A stretch of DNA of 54,966 bases from Armatimonadota bacterium (GTDB lineage Bacteria > Armatimonadota > UBA5829 > JAUSEB01): positions 1-54,966 of the forward strand of contig JAUSGG010000118.1 of NCBI GenBank assembly GCA_030649165.1, given 5' to 3'. Shown piece by piece: positions 1 to 7,044 of this stretch. Positions within the stretch are counted from its first letter, which is position 1, and the number at the start of each line of letters is the position of its first letter. Both the position numbers and the translations under genes were made by a program. The notes below the pieces were generated by a model, which saw only the letters and a program-made list of their open reading frames with translations, did no database searches and had not been told where the DNA came from.

Positions 1-1
1 G

Positions 2-241
2 TACGCCCGCCGCCTCCAGCTCCAGGAGCGGCTGACCGAACAGATCGCCCACTCCATCAAAGACGCAATCGACGCGGAGGGCGTCGGCGTGATCATCGAA
101 GCGCAGCACCTCTGCATGATGATGCGCGGGGTCGAGAAGCAAAACAGCATGATGACGACCTCATCCGTGCTCGGCAGCTTCCACGACTCCATCGCGACCA
201 GGACCGAGTTCCTTTCGCTGATCAACCGGCCCAGGCCGTGA
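2..241 (+). CDS. folE: GTP cyclohydrolase I, C-terminal part
   Basis: The window opens inside this gene, and the last 79 codons are readable up to TGA. The enzyme converts GTP to 7,8-dihydroneopterin triphosphate, the first step of folate and pterin synthesis, as a cytosolic toroidal decamer. The fragment shows the family signature [15 protein letters not shown], whose Cys is the third zinc ligand (Cys181 in the E. coli enzyme), then a threonine-rich stretch ([11 protein letters not shown]) and the usual FLSLINR end. The length from that Cys to the C-terminus fits the family, so the 3' end is intact. It is a housekeeping gene flanked downstream by accessory genes, so it probably marks the edge of the accessory patch. 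Confidence 0.95.
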   Translation, partial: YARRLQLQERLTEQIAHSIKDAIDAEGVGVIIEAQHLCMMMRGVEKQNSMMTTSSVLGSFHDSIATRTEFLSLINRPRP

Positions 242-256
242 GGGAGTGGTTACGAG

Positions 257-562
257 GTGAAGAGCAGCATAAACGGCGACGAGGTTCTGAGTCCCGACTA
301 CCTCAGAGAACTGCGTCTGGAACGAATGCCTCGTTTCATGTGGCGCGCCACAGCGGAATGCGAAGGCAGGGTCGTTCTCGACCTGCTATTCGACGCTACG
401 GACATAAACCAGGGGGCCTTCTTCATAAGGGCCATAGAATACGATCCGGCCTTATCGTTTGTCCTGCGAGTGGCATCAAAGGCTCAGTTTGTTCAGAATA
501 CTCCGAAGACGGACCCGCTGTGGCGAGTACTGCAGTGGTTTGCGGACCAGCCAGTCTTGTGA
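257..562 (+). CDS. hypothetical protein, 101 aa
   Basis: This small cytosolic protein starts at GTG 15 bases after the folE stop, with a purine-rich GGGAGTGG stretch upstream that could serve as a ribosome site. No family is recognised. The sequence has ordinary amino-acid composition, a mixed alpha/beta pattern (WRATAECEGRVVLDLLFDA, then FVLRVAS), no signal peptide and no membrane span. Close spacing suggests co-transcription with folE, but functional linkage is not implied. An overlapping longer open frame in another register starts at 238 and is rejected because its composition is arginine- and serine-rich as expected for a shadow frame. Confidence 0.55.
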   Translation: MKSSINGDEVLSPDYLRELRLERMPRFMWRATAECEGRVVLDLLFDATDINQGAFFIRAIEYDPALSFVLRVASKAQFVQNTPKTDPLWRVLQWFADQPVL

Positions 563-627
563 CTTACCGCTGCTATTCCCCCCGCTCAGGATTTCTCAGG
601 CCAGTTGTGCGGAACCACTAATCGCCA

Positions 628-927
628 TCAGACGGAATTCTCCATTTCCTCAAGCCGAGCGCGGGCTTTTCTGACTTCCTCTGTGGTGAACAGGCTGGAG
701 AACCTCTCGTCGCAGACGCGGGCCTCCATGCTGAGTTTGAGACAATCCAACCTCTTCAACCGATACAACCCCGTTTGGGGTTCTTTCGCCGCAAGTAGTT
801 TCTTCACTGTTCCAACTGCGCCGTACTCATCCAGCATCCGTATAAAGTAGATCGGGTTGTAGCGTTTGCTCTTCAATACTTTGTAGTCCTGAATGAAAAC
901 CTGCCGAAGCTCTTCCTGGACATCCAT
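628..927 (-). CDS. hypothetical protein, 99 aa, helical
   Basis: A small soluble protein starts at ATG with GGAGAATTCAGG just upstream. It is predicted to be nearly all helical and highly charged: an N-terminal stretch with FIQDYKVLKSKRYNP, a YFIRMLDEYGAVGTVKKLL segment, and a C-terminal TTEEVRKARARLEEME helix. I recall similar stand-alone proteins of about 100 aa in accessory regions, but no function is known to me and none is assigned. It lies 16 bases downstream of the HEPN-like ORF on the same strand, so the two are probably co-transcribed. Confidence 0.65.
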   Translation of the reverse strand: MDVQEELRQVFIQDYKVLKSKRYNPIYFIRMLDEYGAVGTVKKLLAAKEPQTGLYRLKRLDCLKLSMEARVCDERFSSLFTTEEVRKARARLEEMENSV

Positions 928-943
928 CCTGAATTCTCCGGTA

Positions 944-1615
944 TCAATATGGTCTGCCTGATGAATCCGGGGCGCCGCACGAGAAGGTGAACCCAGACCC
1001 TATGTCCGACGAGGATGGTGTCGATGATCCAGCATCCTCGATGAGTTCCGACCTAATGTCTATACTGCCGTAGAGGCTGTACATCTCACTAAAATTCGTC
1101 TTGAGTGCTGCCGTGTTAGGCCCTGTGAGAAGGTCCGCTTTGTACCTTGCTGCCGAGTCCACGAATTCTTGCAGCAAGGCTCTGATATTGATCAGGTACA
1201 CGCTACCGGGCCGCTGCTTAACCAACGGACCATTAAGGGATAGCCGAAAGTGGTATGCGTTTGAATACCAGCCGAATGAGTGCATCAGGGAGTTTCGTAG
1301 CTTCCACAAGACTTCTTTTTCGCACTTTGCTGCGGGCATGTATTTCTCTATGTAACCACAAAATCGGCCGCCTACCGAACCTGTGTCGCTGCCCGCCAAA
1401 AACTTCCCCAGCAGGTCAATCCCAGCAAGAACGCACATTGTGCCCGCCCAAAGGGGTTTGAACGGGATGTTCAGATCCACATCCCCCGCCAAGCTGGTAT
1501 TTTTTCCAAAGCAAGCATACGTATTGCACAGAAGAAAACTTGAGTATGCCGCATTCCTTGGTTGGGTCCAGACGAGCTCTTGGGTCCTCAAAAAACGTCG
1601 CGATATTGTCGTCAA
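944..1615 (-). CDS. HEPN-like protein, probably frameshifted at its N-terminus
   Basis: The open frame has 223 codons from a TTG with no good ribosome site. The middle contains NIPFKPLWAGT, a helical GIDLLGKF segment and RNSLMHSF. The last matches the R-x4-H catalytic motif of HEPN ribonucleases, which are common in toxin and defence systems. The assignment is motif-level only. A second frame on the same strand (1416-1715, or from an ATG at 1628 behind GGAGGCAGGG) reads as natural protein (FFEDPRARLDPTKECGILKF) and runs into this one near a TTTTCTTCT stretch around 1530. This suggests the real gene starts further upstream and has suffered a frameshift or carries a sequencing error. It lies between the PIN toxin and the small 99-aa gene, all on the minus strand. 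Confidence 0.55.
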   Translation of the reverse strand: MTTISRRFLRTQELVWTQPRNAAYSSFLLCNTYACFGKNTSLAGDVDLNIPFKPLWAGTMCVLAGIDLLGKFLAGSDTGSVGGRFCGYIEKYMPAAKCEKEVLWKLRNSLMHSFGWYSNAYHFRLSLNGPLVKQRPGSVYLINIRALLQEFVDSAARYKADLLTGPNTAALKTNFSEMYSLYGSIDIRSELIEDAGSSTPSSSDIGSGFTFSCGAPDSSGRPY

Positions 1616-1746
1616 CTGAGCTTCTCATCCCTGCCTCCAATAGAGTCCTACCAGCCGTGGGTCCGTTGTGCTGACAATGCCTGCGTCTCGTTTCCTCCTT
1701 CACCCACTCCAGCAACGCCCAAGCCCACTCGTCGTTCGCTTCCGAG

Positions 1747-2203
1747 TTACTTATATGCGTCCTGGTCTATGTAGTCGCGGGAGAGGTAATCCGGGGCAAG
1801 GTGGTCAAAGCCCTTGTCCGTCGTCAGAAGCCTGGCTCCGGTTGCCTTGGCTGTCGCGGCTATCCACACATCATTCTTGCCCATCTCATTACCCACCTGA
1901 CGGCTGTAGTTGTCGATCACCGCATAGGCATCGTAGACGCCGGGTAGGTCCAATTGCACGACAACGAAGCGGCCCAGCAATGCTTCGAGTTTTCGCAACC
2001 TGTCTGGCCCCCACATGAACTGTAGCGCAAGTGACCGCAGTTCGCCTTCCGTGACGGCGCTGATAATCGGAGCCACAGGCGCGGTTTTCAGCGAGTACGT
2101 CGCTTCGATATACTCCCCAAGCTCTTTCCCGCGAATGTAGTAAACGAGAATGTTGGTGTCGAGCAGATAGCAGATACCGGAGTTGGCTTGGAGGCATCAT
2201 CAT
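1747..2203 (-). pseudogene. PIN-domain (VapC-like) toxin, start region frameshifted
   Basis: This is a PIN-fold endoribonuclease of the VapC toxin type. All four acidic positions are present: LLDTNILVYYI (first Asp), TEGEL (Glu), KNDVWIAATA (Asp) and LLTTDKGF (Asp). The domain-coding frame has no ATG, GTG or TTG upstream of LLDTN before an in-frame TGA. The natural start, ATG-ATG-ATG just after the upstream gene's stop, is in another frame. A 7-bp tandem duplication (GCAGATA twice on the plus strand, 2163-2176) separates the two frames. Removing one copy gives an uninterrupted protein reading QLRYLLDTNIL. Translation from the internal GTG at 2076 would give only 109 residues and lose the first catalytic Asp. 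The upstream partner ends 2 bases before the first ATG, as in a toxin-antitoxin operon. Confidence 0.75.
2163..2176. repeat. 7-bp tandem duplication in toxin start region
   Basis: GCAGATA occurs twice back to back (2163-2169 and 2170-2176). A 7-bp gain is not a multiple of three, so it moves the toxin start codons out of frame with the PIN domain. Confidence 0.85.
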
Positions 2204-2205
2204 CG

Positions 2206-3141
2206 TTATCCGATCTCAGATAGCGCGTGCTCTATCTGCTCGGTAGTCTCATCTCCCGGCCAGCGGCCAAACACCTTGTCCATGCCGCTAGTACCTGGCT
2301 TTGGCGCTATGCGGGGTTTCAACTCATCTAGGGATATAAGATGCGGGACCGGAACCCGATCCCAGGCTTTGTCGGTGTCCGTCGCAAGCTCGATATTCTC
2401 GGCCAAAATGAGCGAAACCGCGCGCGAAGGTTTGAAAGTAACCTCCCCATCGACAACCACGCGCTTTCCCCAGAGGTTCGCATAGGCTGAAGGGTCGCCT
2501 TGAGGCAGAAGCCCCTTCAGTGAATGTCCGTCCGATAGGATCAAGCTAAACGCGCGTTTGCTGTGCTTCAACTCATCGAGGTATCCGGCCACTATTGTGC
2601 GTTCCGGGGCGGGAGCGTCGTGGTGGAGTCTTTCGGCAGTCTGTATATCCGGGCAAGTCATGCGCACGGGAGTTGCCCCCGCGGTCCCGCCGTTCAGAGT
2701 TATCGCCTCGTAGCCGTGGCTCAATATCTTGCCGAAGTGCGACAAGGACTCCAAGATGTTGCGGTCGAGCAGATCGCTCTCCGAGTTCCCCGCAATTGCG
2801 TCTCGCGCCGCGTCCTCAACAAGGGAAAGAGCCGTTTGGTCGCGTCTGGGGGCGGAGTCCCACAGCGGCAGTCGATCGAATATCTGCGGTACTGCTTCTC
2901 CAAGCGGCGGAGCCTCGATATTGACAACGGTAGAGCCCTCTGTCAAGCCAGTGAAATCGAATCGAGTCGCGTCATCAAGCCAGGCCGGATGTCCATGCAG
3001 ACTGCTTCGGCCATCTACGCGAAGGCGCAGAGAACGCTGGGCGGATTGGAGGAGGGCCTCCAGCAAGTCGCTCAAGACCTGGAATGGGACTCGGTTGCCT
3101 TGTGCGTTTTCCCCTTCAAGTCTTACTGTATGTTTGATCAT
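2206..3141 (-). CDS. large antitoxin-like partner of the PIN toxin, unknown family
   Basis: The protein has 311 aa from the ATG at 3141, which follows AAAGGGGGTCC. A frame extension to 3183 is possible but has no ribosome site. The product is soluble with no signal peptide. I do not recognise the main body, which alternates beta and alpha segments. The C-terminus reads VFGRWPGDETTEQIEHAL, which resembles the WPGDE(T)-EE-AL tails of antitoxins that pair with PIN toxins. The stop codon lies 2 bases from the toxin ATG cluster, so the pair is one operon and this gene most likely neutralises or modulates the toxin. At 311 aa it is far longer than classical VapB antitoxins (about 70-90 aa), so it may carry an additional sensor or binding domain. 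Confidence 0.6.
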   Translation of the reverse strand: MIKHTVRLEGENAQGNRVPFQVLSDLLEALLQSAQRSLRLRVDGRSSLHGHPAWLDDATRFDFTGLTEGSTVVNIEAPPLGEAVPQIFDRLPLWDSAPRRDQTALSLVEDAARDAIAGNSESDLLDRNILESLSHFGKILSHGYEAITLNGGTAGATPVRMTCPDIQTAERLHHDAPAPERTIVAGYLDELKHSKRAFSLILSDGHSLKGLLPQGDPSAYANLWGKRVVVDGEVTFKPSRAVSLILAENIELATDTDKAWDRVPVPHLISLDELKPRIAPKPGTSGMDKVFGRWPGDETTEQIEHALSEIG

Positions 3142-3250
3142 TGCGGGACCCCCTTTCGGCCAATATCGTTGGCGACTGTACATTACCCATTATGGCACAC
3201 ACGTTCGGTTTTTCCTATTCTCTGACTGCCGGAGTTATTCCTCCGTTCAA

Positions 3251-3418
3251 TCACTTTCGCTTCTGAGAATCGCTTCTCTCCCCGCCCTTCACCCTCGCCA
3301 ACAACACCCTCGCCGGTTCGTCGTTGGGGTCCTTCGGCACGAGCTTCCCCTCGAACGCCCGCTTCAGTATCGCCTGCCGCAGCCTCTCCACCCGCCTCAG
3401 GTTCGCCTTAGACTCCTC
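3251..3418 (-). pseudogene. hsdS: 3' remnant of type I restriction specificity subunit
   Basis: About 55 codons before a TGA read as the C-terminus of HsdS: NLRRVERLRQAILKRAF followed by EGKLVPKDPNDEPARVLL. This is the helical spacer and family-typical end of the DNA specificity subunit. Upstream of this stretch the sequence turns into the C-rich heptamer-type repeat (CCCTCCCCG with a matching GGAGAGGGG), and no further HsdS or HsdM coding sequence follows. The gene therefore appears truncated, with only its last helix left. No start codon or ribosome site is seen. Confidence 0.7.
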
Positions 3419-3719
3419 CCCAACCCTCCCCGAAACGGAGAGGGGGCCGGAACTCCGCGCGAGCGCCCGTTGTTTCGGGATCTGAGCGAAGCGGAAATCC
3501 CGAAACCGGCTCTGTCGCGGGAGCGCTCTCCGGCTCCCATCCGCGGAATCCCATCAATCCCCCAATGTGTGGTTCAACCCCTTCCCCATCCGCATCCGTG
3601 TTCACATGTGTCTCTGGTTAAGACCGGTTTTGATCGTTCGGCACGTCCGATGCGCAGTCGGCGCAGGCCGACTTCGTGTAGTCGTAGCCGTGGTTTCAAC
3701 CGCCAGGGCCCAATGCCCC

Positions 3720-3754
3720 CCAACCTTCAACCTCCAACCATCAACCACCAACAG
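3720..3754. repeat. heptamer-period repeat tract
   Basis: Five consecutive 7-mers read CCAACCT, TCAACCT, CCAACCA, TCAACCA, CCAACAG. The same period-7 architecture recurs at 4005, 8162, 9353, 9624, 14433 and 45841. Confidence 0.8.
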
Positions 3755-4004
3755 CCCTCATAAACCTCCCCCACCACCCAGCGCCCAAAAAACCAATGCA
3801 GTTTCTGCCCGGTTTCGCGCGTTTTCGGTGCGTTTTCGGTGCGTTTTCACAGCTTTGTACACAGGTTTCGGCCAGTTTCAGTGCGATTACAGCGCTGAAT
3901 CGTGCGGAAATGGAGCTGTTTCGAAGCGGTTTACGCACGACAAACGCAAAACGGGAAGAAAAACGCCGGCAGAGCCTTGCATAACTAAAATGTTAACGGC
4001 GTGA

Positions 4005-4039
4005 TTAGAAGTTAGGTGTTAGAAGCTAGAGGTAGGAAC
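4005..4039. repeat. heptamer-period repeat tract
   Basis: Five consecutive 7-mers read TTAGAAG, TTAGGTG, TTAGAAG, CTAGAGG, TAGGAAC. The tract sits just beyond the hairpin that follows the minus-strand beta-helix gene. Confidence 0.8.
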
Positions 4040-4063
4040 AGGGGCGGCCCCGCGGCCGCCCCT
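4039..4063 (-). terminator. GC-rich hairpin after beta-helix gene
   Basis: GGGGCGGCC and GGCCGCCCC form a strong stem with a short loop 25-50 bases after the stop of the minus-strand gene at 4089. There is no T-run, so an intrinsic terminator is likely but not certain. Confidence 0.5.
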
Positions 4064-4088
4064 TGTGAGGAGAATCGCTTGGAAGCGC

Positions 4089-6719
4089 TCAGTTAATTGT
4101 GTATCCGCCCATTGTCTCCCAGCTATCTTTTGCGCCGAGGTCGTCGGTGATCTGCATCCAGGCCGTGGCGGCTGCCCCGGCCAGGATGGGCTTGAGCTCG
4201 ATCGCCCAGTTGACCGTGCGCGAGGCGTCTGAGCCGCTGGTCGTCGTGTCGGCGCAGTAGAGTCTGCAGAAGGTATTCTCAATGACGTTAGCCGCGCCGG
4301 GCGCGTAGCCGCCGAGCCAGCTCGATCCGGAGTTGTTCCGGACGTAGAGCTTGTTGGTGTTCGAGTCGTATCGGAAATCGGCTGCGTAGGCTTCCGATAG
4401 GCGGTCGTTCAGAAGCAGGTAGCAATTGGCCAGGTTGGCGTAGCCGTCGGCGTCGGAGTAGACGCTGGTCAGGATCGTCTTCTGCGCCGATTGGATGGCG
4501 CCGCTGTTCGGCGTGAGGCTGACGTTCGCCGGAGTGTTATTCGCGGGCGTCGATCCCGACACGAGGCTGATCGAGCCGAATTTTCTCCAATCGTCGAACA
4601 GGCCGCCGTCGTCCCAGGTGAGCAGATAGGCTGAGCAGGTCTTGCCGACCTTCGCGGTCTTGAACGATACCTGCCAATTCACAGTGACGGTTTCGCCGGC
4701 GGAGACCCTGGAGCTTTCGGCGCAATAGAGCCTGACGAAGCTGTTCTCGATGATGTTGGACGAGCCGGCCGAGTAGCCTCCCAGCCAGTTGATGGCCTGG
4801 TCGTCCTTCACATACATCTTGCCTGAGTTGAAGTCATACTTGAAGTAGGCGGCGTTGACCAGCGTGCCGTCCGGGGTGAGGAGCAAATGGCCGCCATAGA
4901 GATTGGCGTAGCCGTCGCCATCGGAATGCACGGTCGTGAAGGTAGTTTTCGTCTCCACCGGAAACTGCCCTGAGTTCGGGGTGAGACTGACGCTTACGGG
5001 TTCGTGGACCAGCTTATTCTCGACAAGAAGATCGCCCATCTTGTCCCAGCCGTCCACGAGTCCGGAGCTGTCTTCGCACCGCATCCAGGCCTGGTACGGC
5101 AAGCCGGCTGTTATGGGCTTGAGCACGATTTGCCATTTGACCGTGAGCTTATCGAGCGAGCCGGTCACCGACATGCCCGAACAGTACAACACGAAATAGC
5201 TGTTATACAGGTTCCAGGGAGTGGCTGGGGTGCGTGGTCCAAGCCAATTGGCGCCTGAGTCATCTCTTATGTAGACCAGGTTGTTCCGAACGTCCAGCTT
5301 CAGAACGACTCCGTTGACTTCCGAGAGGGAAGTGTTCAGAAGCAGATAGCAGTAGGTGATATCCGCATAGCCGTCGGCGTCCGTGTAATACGTTGTGATT
5401 CTCTTTTTCACGCCGATGAGAAGCGTTCCGGTGTCTGGTGACACGCTGAGGTTGACCGGCGCCGTCACCGGGGCCGGCGCCGAGGGATTCCACTCATCCG
5501 CGCCGAGATCGACGGCGGTCCCGTAAACGCGGGGCTGGTTATCGACGTCCAGGATTCCGCACTGGACGTCGCCGTCGCCCACATCCGCGCAGGGGGAAGC
5601 TGCCTGCAGATGGTAGTTACCGGCCGCGGGATCCACAAAGAGCGGATCGACGCTGATATTATCCGGTCCCGGCTCGATCCCGAAATAGTCGAGCGTTCCG
5701 TTCCCGTAGACGCAGTTCCTGCCCCAGGTGAGGGTAACGCCCGCGTCACACCATATCCCGGAAGAGTTGAAAGCGAGTATCGTGTTGGAGATGGAGACTT
5801 GCGACCCCGCGGCGCAGAGAAGTCCTCCGCCGTTGCCGGCAGTCGCGCTATTGCCGGTGATGGTGCTGTTGATCAGCTCCAGGTATCCGTCGCAGCTCAC
5901 GCCGCCGCCGCTCGCCGCGGTATTGTCGGTAATGAGACTGTTCGTGATCTCCGCGTACAACCCACATTGCACACCCCCGCCCGATGCTGAGGCGGAGTTA
6001 TATTTGATTATGTTGTTGTAGATGTCGAGGCCGTGCGCCGAGGAGAGAATCCCTCCTCCGGAGCCGGCTGTGGCCTTGTTGGACGAGACGACGTTCCACG
6101 AGATTTCGGAAGACTCGCCGCCGACACAGGCGATGCCTCCGCCCGACGCAGCGGTGTTGCTCTTTATCTCGTTGCGGACTATCACGACGGAGTACAAGTC
6201 TCCATCACAGTGTATCCCTCCTCCCGCGCCGCTGGCGGTATTGCCTGAGATGACGTTGTTGGAGATAGTCGCTGATGAGTTTTGACACTCGATTCCGCCG
6301 CCATTGACGGCCCTGCCGTTCTTTATGGTGAAGCCGTCGAGCACAACACCGGGTCCCAGTCCCGTCGAGATGGTAACGACCGACCCCTGCTCCTTTCCAT
6401 CGAGTACGGTGACGTTTCTTTTCCAGTCGCGTTCAGCGATCGCTGTCTCCACGCCGGCAAATCCGCCGTATAGGGCCACTCCGGGCTGCATGGTGACGCG
6501 CTTGTTGTAGGCGCCGGCGGCGACCCAGACTTCACCGCCGCCCAGGGCGAACGCCGCGTCGATTCCCGCTTGCACGGTCAGTTTTGGAGAGTTCCACGAT
6601 AAGCCGTCGTTCGCATTGTTTCCAGTCGGTCTCACGTATACTGTTGCGGACAACGCCGGCGCGGCGTTGATAAGGATCAGTAGAACAGCGATAGCACACA
6701 GTGCTTTCAGCTCTCGCAT
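4089..6719 (-). CDS. secreted right-handed beta-helix protein with three C-terminal repeats
   Basis: The protein has 876 aa from the ATG at 6719, chosen because AAAGGAGT lies about 10 bases upstream and the next residues (RELKALCAIAVLLILINAA) form a signal peptide ending near ALSA. The open frame upstream runs through repeats and the alr end and is not coding. Residues about 30-400 form a parallel beta-helix with recurring N-x-I-x-x-N and GGGI rungs (for example SGNTASGAGGGI), a fold used by polysaccharide lyases and binding proteins. Residues about 410-876 are three tandem modules of about 140-150 aa, each with D-A/G-DGYA followed by (C/H)LLL, V-x-D/N-(D/N)-S, WLG and a YC(A/S) core. The export signal implies a cell-surface or extracellular location. 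No catalytic residues can be named, and polysaccharide binding is the likely role. Confidence 0.8.
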   Translation of the reverse strand: MRELKALCAIAVLLILINAAPALSATVYVRPTGNNANDGLSWNSPKLTVQAGIDAAFALGGGEVWVAAGAYNKRVTMQPGVALYGGFAGVETAIAERDWKRNVTVLDGKEQGSVVTISTGLGPGVVLDGFTIKNGRAVNGGGIECQNSSATISNNVISGNTASGAGGGIHCDGDLYSVVIVRNEIKSNTAASGGGIACVGGESSEISWNVVSSNKATAGSGGGILSSAHGLDIYNNIIKYNSASASGGGVQCGLYAEITNSLITDNTAASGGGVSCDGYLELINSTITGNSATAGNGGGLLCAAGSQVSISNTILAFNSSGIWCDAGVTLTWGRNCVYGNGTLDYFGIEPGPDNISVDPLFVDPAAGNYHLQAASPCADVGDGDVQCGILDVDNQPRVYGTAVDLGADEWNPSAPAPVTAPVNLSVSPDTGTLLIGVKKRITTYYTDADGYADITYCYLLLNTSLSEVNGVVLKLDVRNNLVYIRDDSGANWLGPRTPATPWNLYNSYFVLYCSGMSVTGSLDKLTVKWQIVLKPITAGLPYQAWMRCEDSSGLVDGWDKMGDLLVENKLVHEPVSVSLTPNSGQFPVETKTTFTTVHSDGDGYANLYGGHLLLTPDGTLVNAAYFKYDFNSGKMYVKDDQAINWLGGYSAGSSNIIENSFVRLYCAESSRVSAGETVTVNWQVSFKTAKVGKTCSAYLLTWDDGGLFDDWRKFGSISLVSGSTPANNTPANVSLTPNSGAIQSAQKTILTSVYSDADGYANLANCYLLLNDRLSEAYAADFRYDSNTNKLYVRNNSGSSWLGGYAPGAANVIENTFCRLYCADTTTSGSDASRTVNWAIELKPILAGAAATAWMQITDDLGAKDSWETMGGYTIN

Positions 6720-7044
6720 AGGCCTGTCCACTCCTTTCACCAGAATAACGGGCAGGCAGTTGAGAGGTACCCATAATGTGAGGGAAACTAAAAGCTCAGC
6801 AGTTGATGAATTCAGAGTGGTGGGGTTGTTGATGAAGTCGCCACTGCGCTGCCACGTCATTTCGGAGCGAAGCGAGACATCTGATTTTGCGCCAGGGAAA
6901 ACAACAGATTCCTCGTTCCTCGGAATGACGTCTCCGCGGCGTGGTGGCGAGAGATGTGGGGTTGGTCTTGCGCCGGAGAAAACAGATTCCTCGTTCCTCG
7001 GAATGACGGCATATGGGCCTTTTTCAAGACCGCCTGGTCCCCTG
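6720..7044. other. intergenic, GTCATT-type palindromic repeat copies
   Basis: No gene. The gap carries one complete copy (6856-6929) and one half copy (about 6979-7007) of a dispersed palindromic element. Its ends read GTCATTTCGGAGC and GCTCCGAAATGAC-like (TCGGAATGAC), and its arms contain AATCTG/CAGATT. The promoter of the beta-helix gene should also lie here, but no convincing -35/-10 pair stands out. Confidence 0.6.
6856..6929. repeat. GTCATT...AATGAC palindromic dispersed repeat
   Basis: The element begins GTCATTTCGGAGC and ends CCTCGGAATGAC, with internal ATCTG/CAGAT arms. It is homologous to copies at 9464-9561 and 32359-32449. Confidence 0.75.

Larger units (their letters stand above)
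3419..4088. other. non-coding, repeat-rich gap
   Basis: No supported gene. The gap holds a C-rich palindromic repeat (about 3416-3450), a dispersed repeat containing GGTTGAAACCACGGCTAC on the minus strand (about 3655-3705), a heptamer tract (3720-3754), a tandem GTGCGTTTTCG stretch (about 3818-3850), a second heptamer tract (4005-4039) and a GC hairpin (4039-4063). Short open frames here have repeat-derived composition. Confidence 0.7.

Noticed and set aside
3741-3938. Short minus-strand frame over the GTGCGTTTTCG tract
   Set aside because: Composition reflects a tandem repeat; no start context and no domain.
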